NCBI GenBank assembly: GCA_036768485.1
Contig: JAVLUZ010000647.1
Span: forward strand, 1,684,194-1,748,193
DNA: 64,000 nucleotides
Direction: 5' to 3'
DNA from: Mermis nigrescens
Taxonomy: Eukaryota > Nematoda > Enoplea > Mermithida > Mermithidae
Every line of letters begins with the position of its first letter. Within the stretch, counting starts at the first letter, position 1. Shown here one piece after another: positions 36,801 to 45,636 of the stretch. The notes under the pieces are model-generated. The model searched no databases and was not told the origin of the DNA. It saw only the letters and a program-made list of their open reading frames with translations. The position numbers were made by a program, and so were the translations under genes.

Positions 36801-38234
36801 CAGAATAAGCGGTTTGTCTATGTGTTTTTACATTTACCGCATGCGTGTTAGCAATATTGCTTTGAGAAAAGGTTGAACCTAATTATCTTTGTTAATCAGT
36901 GCCCTTTTATTCCGACAAAATAAAAAACACGCATCAAAATTGATTTTTCGCTTTTATGCAAAATTCCAATGAAAGTCGCGTCAAACGAATTTGCTTCAGC
37001 TTAAGATTATTAATTAAAACTTGAACATCAATAGTACTAAATTTTTTGAGCTGATTTGTTAATTGTATTTATTTGAAGACATGGGCAGTCACTGATATCA
37101 ATTTTTTTATCCTAAAATATTTTACCGGGGCAAAATGACTAAAATAATTGTGATGAAATTCCAAACATTTGTTTTAGAATATTATGTGCTTCTTAACGTT
37201 ATTTCATTCATATATGTATGTGCCTCTGGAAGACAAAATTCAGGACAAAGCAATTGCTTTCACCACGTTAATCAACAAAAAATGAATAAGGTAATATCCA
37301 TTTCATTGCTTTAGAACTGCCATATCTATACATCGATAGCAATGCGAAGGGCTGAAAAATTTTGAACAAAGTCAAACACAACTGCCTGTGACGCGAAGAG
37401 CTGAAAAATTTCAACATTAAAGCCAAAAGATCGCTAAAAACGCGTGAAAAATTACATTATCTATGAATTTTTAGAAAACCTAAAATTCTGGATCAGCAGT
37501 CATTCCGGGATCAATGCCTTTTCCAATCCAGCATTTGCTCGTATCCATACATGTGCAGCGGCCAGATTCTGGGGTCTACGTGGCTAAAATGACAAAAGTA
37601 AAAAAAAACATGCTGAAAATTCAATTCTGAGGGATCTATCGGTTGCTCGGGGGATCTTAAGCCCCCGAACCCCTTTCTTCACGCCCACATGTGGCCGTAT
37701 CCATACATGAGTCGCAACGCAATCAAATTCTGGGAGCCTAACCGGGCAAAGTCGTGGAAAAAGGTCCAAAATTAGATTTTGGGGTTTATCGGATTCTGCC
37801 GAGGAGGGTTGATTCTGGGGAATCTAAACCCTCCCCTACGCCTATGTATGGTCGTATCTACACAATAAGCATTGGTATTGAATCATTTTCAGAAAAAATA
37901 TGCAAAAACCGTTTTTATAGCGGGCAGTGGCTACGGTTATACGAGGGGATGTTACGATCGCATTTTTAAATATGGCTTTCGGTCAATGGGCACCGGTGAG
38001 CGCATGAAATACGTAGACCAGTGCTCAGTTGTGAATTTGACTAGTCTTATGCAGTATCCGCCGGTGAAATGGACCGAAACAAGAGTGACCGCCTGCTCTT
38101 GTCGAGCGAGCCTTTGTAATTCGGTTTCCTTTGATGCACCAAGCAAAGCTGGGCAAGGATTGCTTAATGTGCAGCTATGTTTATTTGTTTCATTTTTATT
38201 GTATATTGCTCTAAATGCTATAACTTGGCTCTGA
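27803..38234 (+). CDS. Ly6/uPAR domain protein, ODR-2-like, GPI-anchored (3 CDS exons)
   Basis: Joined exons 27,803-27,839, 33,298-33,498 and 37,921-38,234 give 552 nt (183 aa); both introns are phase 1. The product starts MAFFLVYLPTLSG (short signal peptide), then NCYSCMS opens a Ly6 three-finger domain with ten cysteines: CxxC, FTDAC, ARCSSTC, TRGC, DQC and ACSCRASLCN, ending in the hallmark Cys-Asn. A small-residue stretch and a hydrophobic tail (LCLFVSFLLYIALNAITWL) predict GPI anchoring at the outer membrane face. Spacing and the FTDxC and RGC motifs recall the ODR-2/HOT family, which acts in neurons of nematodes. The signal peptide is short, so a further upstream coding exon is possible. 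Intron 1 contains a Helitron-like element, intron 2 a MITE. Confidence 0.82.
28640..31876 (-). mobile_element. Helitron-like non-autonomous element, copy 3 (intron 1 of Ly6 gene)
   Basis: Reads on the minus strand from A|TCATAGGTAGCGCG (31,876) to CTTTGCTAG|T (28,640), the same termini as copy 2. Near-complete reverse complement of copy 2 without the LINE. Subterminal inverted repeat at 28,640-29,456. It lies inside the first intron of the Ly6 gene. No coding capacity. Confidence 0.7.
31877..33297. other. Rest of Ly6 intron 1, with family B repeats
   Basis: Two palindromic family B units lie at about 32,650-32,925 and 32,935-33,180. They share CATTTTGGCCCAAAAAAGGTC, a TGCTAAAAATG-type block and GTGCATTTATAGTCTGGACC with copies at 44.25-44.77, 46.0-46.27 and 57.25-57.48 kb. 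Otherwise no gene is visible. Confidence 0.5.
33298..33498 (+). CDS. Ly6-like gene, exon 2
   Basis: Acceptor tttcttgcag, donor GGG|GTAAGA, 201 bp, phase 1 to phase 1. Encodes SDLINCYSCMS through CVTLIEYIPW, with five cysteines of the domain. Confidence 0.88.
33499..37920 (+). other. Ly6 intron 2
   Basis: 4.4 kb of noncoding AT-rich sequence. It holds a family A MITE (34,833-35,083) and a repeated block at about 37,480-37,865 in which GTATCCATACATG-like words bracket C/G-rich tracts. No exon was recognised in it. Confidence 0.6.
34833..35083 (-). mobile_element. hAT-like MITE family A, in Ly6 intron 2
   Basis: CATACCTGGGCGTGAGG to CCCACCTATG, with flanks GTAGCTAC and GTATCTAC (7 of 8). Same core as the other copies. 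Confidence 0.82.
37921..38234 (+). CDS. Ly6-like gene, exon 3 (C-terminal half and GPI signal)
   Basis: Acceptor ccgtttttatag; the two bases CG complete an alanine codon, then GSGYGYTRGC and four more cysteines ending LCNS. Stop TGA at 38,232-38,234. Choosing the upstream ttttcag acceptor instead would break the frame. Confidence 0.87.
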
Positions 38235-38250
38235 TAATGTTCCATACAGA

Positions 38251-38412
38251 CTATAGTCTGTTTCACATAAATTTAGGCATAAATTTTAAGAATTTTTCGA
38301 AAGTAAGCCGTCGGATTACGATAATTATATATCAAATCAATGCTAAAATCGCAATTTGTCGGACATAGTTTTCAAGAATTTATGCCCAAACTTGTGTGAA
38401 ACAGACTATAGT
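38251..38412. mobile_element. Palindromic MITE (CTATAGTCTGTTTCACA) in the Ly6 3' UTR
   Basis: CTATAGTCTGTTTCACATAA at the left and TTGTGTGAAACAGACTATAG at the right form a near-palindrome of 162 bp, 16 bp after the stop codon. A second copy lies at about 38,518-38,694. Ends starting at TA suggest a Tc1/mariner-derived MITE. Confidence 0.75.
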
Positions 38413-38517
38413 AAAGCCGAGGGTCTATTAGCTGATCCAGGAGAAGAATGTACAAAGTCAAAGAATGTATGTACTACATATCATGCCTTTCCTGACAACA
38501 CAAATAACTTCGATTCT

Positions 38518-38694
38518 ATTACAGTCTATTTCACATAACTTCGTGCATAAATTTTAGGAATTTTTATCTACAGTAAGCCGAAGGTTACAATGATAATTAT
38601 ATATTTCAGATCAATGCTATAATCGCAATCTGTCAGCTTATTGTCGGAGATAATATTAAAATTTATGAACGAGCTTGTGTGAAACAGACTATAG
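38518..38694. mobile_element. Palindromic MITE, second copy downstream of Ly6 gene
   Basis: CAGTCTATTTCACATAACTT to CTTGTGTGAAACAGACTATAG, with the shared inner words GTAAGCCG, GATAATTATATA and CAATGCTATAATCGCAA. Other relatives lie at 26,960-27,138 and 41,333-41,496. Confidence 0.72.
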
Positions 38695-38805
38695 GTAAGG
38701 ACGAGTCATTATGACTATTACGATTTATTTCTTAACCATAACACCCAAAACAAAATGCATACACCAAACTGAGCATCGAAATTATTCGAGCAATTATCTA
38801 CATCA

Positions 38806-38811
38806 AATAAA
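38806..38811 (+). terminator. Candidate Ly6 poly(A) signal
   Basis: AATAAA about 570 bp after the stop and beyond both MITEs. If used, the 3' UTR would contain two palindromic MITEs. Other variants nearer the stop are possible. Confidence 0.25.
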
Positions 38812-39472
38812 TGTTCCCTTCAGTGCAGTATGTAGTATTTAATTTTAAAAATTAAAATATAGGTACGTTTATTACATACATACAACATACCTAAACGGGG
38901 GTGCGAAGGTTTGGAATTTAAATCCTTCCTAATTTGAAAGATCAAACAGTTAATTAAAAAATATGTAACATCATTTTTCGCGAACACATAAATAAATTTC
39001 TGAAAAATTGGAATAAATTGAAAATGTAGTCCAAAAATGAATCTATGGCGGGAGCGCCGAATTTTTGACCTTTTTCCACAAACTGATAGCTAAAAACGCT
39101 TAAAACAGCACCTTTTTAACTAATGTTGTAAAATCGCGAATTCTGAATAGAGTAAAAGAATTTCTGGGGGTGAAAACTCTTCTGGGGGTTGAATCTCCTT
39201 TCAATGTATGTTCAAGGTATCAGGCACGCACGTGGGGTGCAAAACGCAAAATTGTGGAAGGAAAACAAGGGCGAACCGATACAAAAATTTTAACTTTCTT
39301 TGCAAGTGCTGGACATTGATCAGAGACTGTCAATTACTTTAGTTTATGCTACTTCGACACCAATTTTAAGACAATTTTGACAAACCGTATTCAACCTTAT
39401 TGTACAAAGCAGATTCTGAAGTGAAAATATACTCACCTACTGAAGTTGATGTTTACAGCTCATAATTAAAAC

Positions 39473-41188
39473 CAGTGATCAGTACGGGGACCCCGACCCC
39501 GAAAACCCCGGCCTAAACCCCGACCGGGGCATGATTTTTGGAGTCGGGGTTGAACCTTTTTTCGGGGGTGAAATATAGCATTTTATTTGTTGGTACATAG
39601 AAGAATTGTATAAATAGCAAATAAATTCGAACAAGGACGATTCATTCACCAGCAAAATTAATATGTTAAACTCGACACTCGCGATATTTCATAAAAAGTA
39701 CGCCTGGTCGCCATGTTGTTAAGACGTACATACATTTCGCATATTTTCCATTATAACGTGTGCCGAAATTACTGCGGAATCACAGGCGTAGCCGGGGGGA
39801 ATGGAGGCACATGCCCCCCCCGGAATTTTTCAGAAATTATGTTGATTGTTCTGGCGCAATGTGTCCAGAACATTGAGTTTAAAAAGGCACAAACGTCAAA
39901 ATTTTCCGGCGCTTCGCGCCGAGTCACTATTATTTATTGTTATACAGATCCAATGAAATTAAAAGCTTGAATCTGTTAAAATAATCCAGCACTTCGCAGC
40001 ACTTTAGCGATTTAATGCACTATCAGTTCATTGAATGAAACTGCACATGCTTGTTGAACATAATAGTAAAAGTGCGAAAATGTTTGCGTACCAATTTGTC
40101 TATTCTCTGCTTTGTTTATCTTTCTTTACAAGGACACATAATTTTATTCTAAATGAAAGGAAGGGCCAAATTTCTCTTGTGTTTTGCGCATTTTCTGTTT
40201 TCTGAACTAGTTAATAAGAAGGCCACAAATGGGCCTGAAAATGGTAAGAACAAAATTCTCATTGATACATCTTTCAATGACTAATTGGTTGCGAGCCGTT
40301 GCTGCGCTACATACTTAGCAGAGGTCGAAAAACGCATTTCAGCTCAGAAGTTTTGTGCAGTGTAGGTGATCATCAATTTAAAGTTTTTGGACTTAATTCA
40401 GAAGCGAGATTTTGCCAATTTGCGAAAATTTTAACTTTATCAATTAAAAATTAGAGTGCTTTTTTATAAAATTTTCGGGGGTTCTGCTCTGGACCTCGCT
40501 GGGGGCGCTTGAGCGCCACCCCAGACCTCCAGCAGTACAATCTCGTTCTACATGTTGAAAGGGATTTTTAGGAGGACAGAAAAGGTAAAAGGATTAGGAA
40601 TTTTCAAAAATTTTCGGCGCTTCGCGCCGCAATCAGTTTATCTGTTCTGTATGATTTAAGCGGTATAAATTGAGTTTAAAGAGTAAAAATGTCAAAATAT
40701 TCCTGCGCTTAGCACCGCCGATTTATTGTCTTAGGGCGGTAAAATATGACTGAATTTCTTGATGCTTTGCGCCACTCATGATTTCCGAACTGTTTGTCAA
40801 TAAAAAGGCGTAAATTCTTCATGAAAACGGTGAAAATTTCGAAAAATTTTCGGCGCTCCGCGCCATTGGCTCCTCTACAATCAGTGCGCCATAGAAAACC
40901 GTTATGAAAAAACTGTGGAAGAATACGAAAAAGCGAGAGCGATTAGTGATTAAAATTGAAAGTAATGCTAAATTGCTAAAACCATGTTTGAACTTGGAAT
41001 GAAAAATAAATGTTGAACATAACCAGCTTTAGTATGCTCTACAAACAAGTGAAGGTATCGTTTTTATCCTTTCCAAATTGGTATGTAATCATGCAATGTT
41101 AATTGTTAATCTTCAACCCCGACCCCAAAAAACCGGGGTTTTCCATCCCCGACCCCGATCGCGAAAATCTGACCCCGTACGATCACTG
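39473..41188. mobile_element. hAT-like element, GC-rich TIRs, perfect 8-bp duplication
   Basis: Starts CAGTGATCAGTACGGGG and ends with the complement of CAGTGATCGTACGGGG. ATTAAAAC flanks both ends exactly (39,465-39,472 and 41,189-41,196). The tips continue into CCCCGACCCCG runs, like the related 2.4-5.6-kb element. The interior has GGCGCTTCGCGCC-like palindromes (39,905, 40,615, 40,850) and a GGCGTAGCCGGGG MITE edge at 39,785. No transposase was recognised. Confidence 0.85.
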
Positions 41189-41332
41189 ATTAAAACTGAC
41201 GATTTTTCGGTTTATGGCATTCTAGTTTGCTCCAGCTAAGTCGGCCTTAAATTTCCAAATCTCACCTCGCGAATAAAGGACGAGTGACTGATTACTGCGA
41301 AATTTTCAAAAAAGACGAGATCTGCAGTCCAT

Positions 41333-41496
41333 CTATAGTCCGTTTCATGCAAGTTTAGGCATAAGTTTCAAAAATTATATCCGACAATAAGCTCAAGGAT
41401 TGCGATTATAACATTGATCTGAGTAATTATCATAACCTGTCGGCTCAATACAAATTCTAAAAATTTATGCACAATTATGTGAAACAGTCGAAATAG
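41333..41496. mobile_element. CTATAGTCYGTTTCA palindromic MITE
   Basis: CTATAGTCCGTTTCATGCAAG to a complement near ATTATGTGAAACAGTCG, with the GATTGCGATTATAACATTGAT core shared with the 38-kb copies. Confidence 0.6.
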
Positions 41497-42000
41497 CAAT
41501 TATATCCAGTTTCTCAGGTATCGTCTCTTCAAAAAATCCAAGATACAACGCCTTCTCCTAACGATTAAGAGAAAGCCTAATCTTAGTGCACTTTCGAACC
41601 ACTTTTGGCGTGACTGTAGGGGGACTAAGTCCTCTCCAAAATTTCTGAAGTACAAGCATTTTTTCACAAGGAACTCCAACAAAAAATGCTCCAAGTTCAT
41701 CTGAAACACTGCTTGAATAGATTTTATAAGACTTGTGAACTAATAAGCCTATAATTTCTGAGCGCTTCGCGCCTATTTATTTACATGCGGCATATTTTTT
41801 TGATATAATTCAAATTGAATTAGTTTTTTATAAGTGCGTAGATCTCGCTGTGTAAAGCTCAAAACACCGTTGACCTACGAATAGTTGAGATGATCGGCTT
41901 CGAAATTTTTGTCCCCTTAATTCAGAAGGCCAGCTCTGCCCCTGCACTTTAGGAACTGCTTAAAACGATTCCATAATTTTCTAAATTTCATATCGAACTA

Positions 42001-42185
42001 TAGTCTATTTCACGAAATAGCTACAAAAAAAGGGCTTACAGGCAGCCTACTGTAATACAATTTCTCATAGCAAAAGTTTATACGCTTGGTATCGTGATTT
42101 TGACTTCAGTTGAAACCGCTCTTGTAATCGATTTACATTGGTTCAAAAATTGTGATCTATGCACAAGATTTCGTGAAATAGACTA
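42001..42185. mobile_element. TAGTCTATTTCACGAAA MITE, intact copy
   Basis: Inverted ends TAGTCTATTTCACGAAAT and ATTTCGTGAAATAGACTA. Interior CAGCCTACTGTA and CTTGTAATCGATTTACATTG. Serves as the uninterrupted reference for the MITE split by the snapback element. Confidence 0.72.
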
Positions 42186-44240
42186 GAATGTACAGCTCCT
42201 TACATAAACATGGGTTTATTGCAAATCAAAGGAAATGATTTACATGTGAACACGGAATTAAAAACAACAAATAACTCAACCATGTAGTAAAACAATCAAG
42301 GTAATTACAAAGGATGTGAATAGTTACTCGTATGCGGCTATCTCGAAAGAAACACATGCATACTTATGCAATAAATCGGAAGTCTAAAAAGCACCCTGAT
42401 ATGAAGGCACCTACTAAAACATTACTTCAAGGCTGTCTTTGAAAGATACGCGTATCTAACATAATAAGGCAAAGAAATTTCGTGCTAGAATACAAAAGAA
42501 CACATTGTTCGCAAAATCGAATTTCATGGTAGTCTTGGAACGAAAATCATCGCTAATCGCGTTCGTTATATATGAATTGAATAATATAATACAAAAACGT
42601 TATCCGAATTCGAAAAAAACTATGAGCCAGTTTGATGTCACGGTAAGCAAACAAACAAAAATGCTGTGATCTATAAACGGCAGTTTAGCAAACGGTGATA
42701 AAACAATCGGTGATAAAAAGAGTGTTATGGAAGTAAAATAACGGAAAAGTAACGAATTCTTGTTAGTAACGAGGCACATAATGGCGCTCAATTTTAACGC
42801 ACCACAAACCCGACTTGACTTTAAGCTGCTAACTTGCGACGTTCCTTCATTTCCGAAATGGATGATAAAGATTGTTTTCAATTTCCTCTTATAATGTCCC
42901 TGTATAGTCAAAAACGTTTTTAAAAATTAAGACGATGCAGACAAATAAAGAAAAGTATCTGCAGATAACAAAAACGGGCAGAATTTTCGGCGCTCCGTGT
43001 CACAGTGAATTGCTCTTCACAATCTTACTTCTATCGAGTAGGATCAGAAAATAAACAATAAATTAGCAATGTTCTGAATATTAAACATCCGTCATTCTAT
43101 CCACTAATTGTACGACGCTCAAATTTAATTCAAGCTAGCGAAGTAATAAGTTTAGAGACAGCTTAAAGTGCACTTCTTCGCACTAGATTCTGATTAAAAC
43201 GAGCTCAATGAGCTTTTTTCAACCCTACCGTAAAACGATAGTTTACGAACATTGCAGCAAGTTGAAATACTGAAAATTTAACTTTTTCATCAATACTGTC
43301 TGCAAGAAAATGAAGGAAAAACGCTATTTCGCTCATAATGGACAGATTTCTAATACGACTCGGTAGTTTTGGGAAAAGTTGGGATAGATACCGCTCCGTT
43401 TATTAAATTTATTAAATATTTATCAAACGTGTGTAAAATACAGTAGAATGCGAACATACATTTTCTCTAGCTTATTCCTAATACATGAAATTTGACAAAG
43501 ATGTTTTATTTCTGACAATAAATAACATTATTTATGATAAACAATAACAAGAAAATTTTTAGCTTTATGAAGCTAAAAAATCTCAAAAATAGATAGAATG
43601 TCAAAATAGCGCATTAATTACATTATGATTTGTATATGATTTTCAGCTTTTCTTTAAAAATATTCTTTCATACGAATCATAAGCCATTATCTAAAAATGC
43701 ACAAATGTATTAAAAAATTTAGAACTAATGGCAGGTCTCTTTCAGATAAGTTTGCGGTTTTTGTTTTAGAACTTTTATAGATAGCACGTCGACTGATTAG
43801 AGTTATTACGAGTGACCTCAATATCAGGAATCTGTTTGCTTACAAGTGAAAATCCGAAAATCAAACTCTCAAGCTTTCGTACAGCAGACTATAATACAAG
43901 TTCTAGCATTAAAAATATTTCCAGAATTAAAATCGGCATCATTTCAAAACATTATTTCAAGAATTTTGTTCTCAAGCCGCAAAAAGCAGCCATCTTTCCT
44001 TGATATTTCGAAGATAGCCGCTGATTATAAAAAGAAGTAGATTTCAAAATTTACTTCCTCTCTTTTGCAACGGCAACCCTATTCCTGCAGCTGCGCAACA
44101 CAAAATTTCCCCCAAAAATATCAGAGTACTGTTTGCTGTTTAAACAGCAATCAAATTTTCGAATATGCATGTTGCATGTGGTAAGTGATTGCAGATGATC
44201 TATCTTGAAAAGGTTCTAGAACGCCAATGTAGTGCCGACC
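42186..44240. other. Intergenic sequence 3' of Bicaudal-C
   Basis: AT-rich. No exon with convincing protein similarity was found on either strand. The 103-codon minus ORF at 42,600-42,911 was considered as a Bicaudal-C terminal exon, but its frame does not fit the phase of the last recognised exon. Confidence 0.4.
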
Positions 44241-44249
44241 ATAGGTGCA

Positions 44250-44765
44250 CTGTATAGCCGATTTAGGGGGTCCAAAATTGAGTTTGTTTGAGCCACAATG
44301 ACCTCAAAAACTGGTATACGCGCTAAAATAGCGTCAAAATTACGTTAGGACACAGTTTCCGGTCAATTTGAAGCACTGTTGGAAAAAATTACAATTACCA
44401 CCACGTTTCGGCCTTCATTTCACCTTATTTCCCCCACAAAAGTTTCCATTTTTCAATTCTGGGGGGAGCCTCCCAAACCCTCTCCCCACGTCTATGTCTG
44501 GCGCTGACTAGCATTCACGCGGGGGATTGGTGGTCTAGACCCCGAAAACGGAAAAACGGGGCATTTTCTGAGGAAAATGATGCGAAATGAAGGCGAAAAA
44601 TAAGAAAAAACTGAAAATTTTCCTGATATTGCTTAAAATTGATTAGAAACTATGGAATAAAGTTGTTTTAACGCTATTTTGGCATTTAAACTATTTTTGG
44701 CGGTCATTTTGACCCAAAAGCTCAATATAAGACCGCCACACCGGCCAGGTTGTGCATCTATACTA
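44250..44765. repeat. Family B palindromic repeats, two adjacent units
   Basis: Units at 44,250-44,510 and 44,530-44,765 share TTAAAATTG, GCGCTAAAATAGCG-type words, ATTTTGACCCAAAAGCTCAA and GTGCATCTATA with copies at 32.65-33.18 and 46.0-46.27 kb. Edges are C-rich. No coding. Confidence 0.55.
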
Positions 44766-44933
44766 CTGACTTTATGCTACTAATTTATTTTATGCCCAAC
44801 ACTGCATTTGACCGTTTTAGTTTTATAGCCGTACAAAAATTAATGAAAACTGAATTTAGCGAAATTGACAAGAAAGTTCCATTGACTAACCTCTAGCTTC
44901 ATTCAAGCAAAAGCAGCTTTAAGGGGTGACCGC

Positions 44934-45170
44934 CACACCTGGGTGTGGGGTTTGGGGGTATGCACCCCCCCCCCCGAGAAATCAAAATAACCCCCATAAT
45001 TCAATTTTTGAATTTGTTGTTGTTTTTTTCGCAATTTTTTGATGCCAATGGATAGTGCTCGATGAGAAACGTTGAAAAATGGTGTTTTTTTGCCATACCA
45101 CCATTTTTAAGACCATTTTTGGCCTTTGAAAAATCTTGCACCCCCAGAATTTCGGTGCCGCCCACCTATG
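44934..45170 (-). mobile_element. hAT-like MITE family A
   Basis: CACACCTGGGTGTGGGG to CCCACCTATG, with a perfect duplication GTGACCGC at 44,926-44,933 and 45,171-45,178. Confidence 0.88.
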
Positions 45171-45536
45171 GTGACCGCTCCGATCATTGGCTTAGTGTAG
45201 TTAGCAAGATAAGAAAGTATAGATACATATGTATTTTAAATGAGTTCGGTCATCGTCTTGCTTGCACAATAGTTTTCTATAAACTATTAAATTTACATGA
45301 ACCGTAGACACCTGATTTTTTTAGTTAAATGATACCAAACAGATTTTTGATCATTTGAGCAAATTTCATGCAGGAAAAAAACAAGTAATGCGCTTCTACG
45401 CATGCAAAATTAATCATTTTATTTACATTTACCGTAAGCTTTTTGTAGTTTATATTGCAGACTACACTCGTATTTGGTTTAGCATAGTTTAAAACTATGA
45501 ACATCTCCTCATGGAAAGATTGCTTTCTAAATATAC

Positions 45537-45636
45537 CCGAAATAGCGACGAGCATTTTTCGCCGGGCTCCAAATGTATTCACACCAAGGTCTTTCAAATC
45601 TTGATCTGTCATCGTCAGAAACGTTTTAATGTCGAT
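45537..45636 (-). CDS. BicC: BicC exon j: second half of SAM domain
   Basis: Acceptor cttatcattaag, 100 bp to a possible donor TCGG|GTATAT (phase 1). Encodes IDIKTFLTMTDQDLKDLGVN and TFGARRKMLVAIS, closely matching the family. Without splicing the frame stays open to 45,325, so this could also be the terminal exon with a divergent tail. Confidence 0.88.

Noticed and set aside
41500..41709. 69-codon minus ORF near the 3' end of BicC
   Set aside because: It overlaps a repeated C-rich block next to a MITE and has no family resemblance.
42600..42911. 103-codon minus ORF as terminal Bicaudal-C exon
   Set aside because: A tacag acceptor exists, but the phase from exon j puts a stop after two codons, and the peptide does not resemble the family's C-terminus.
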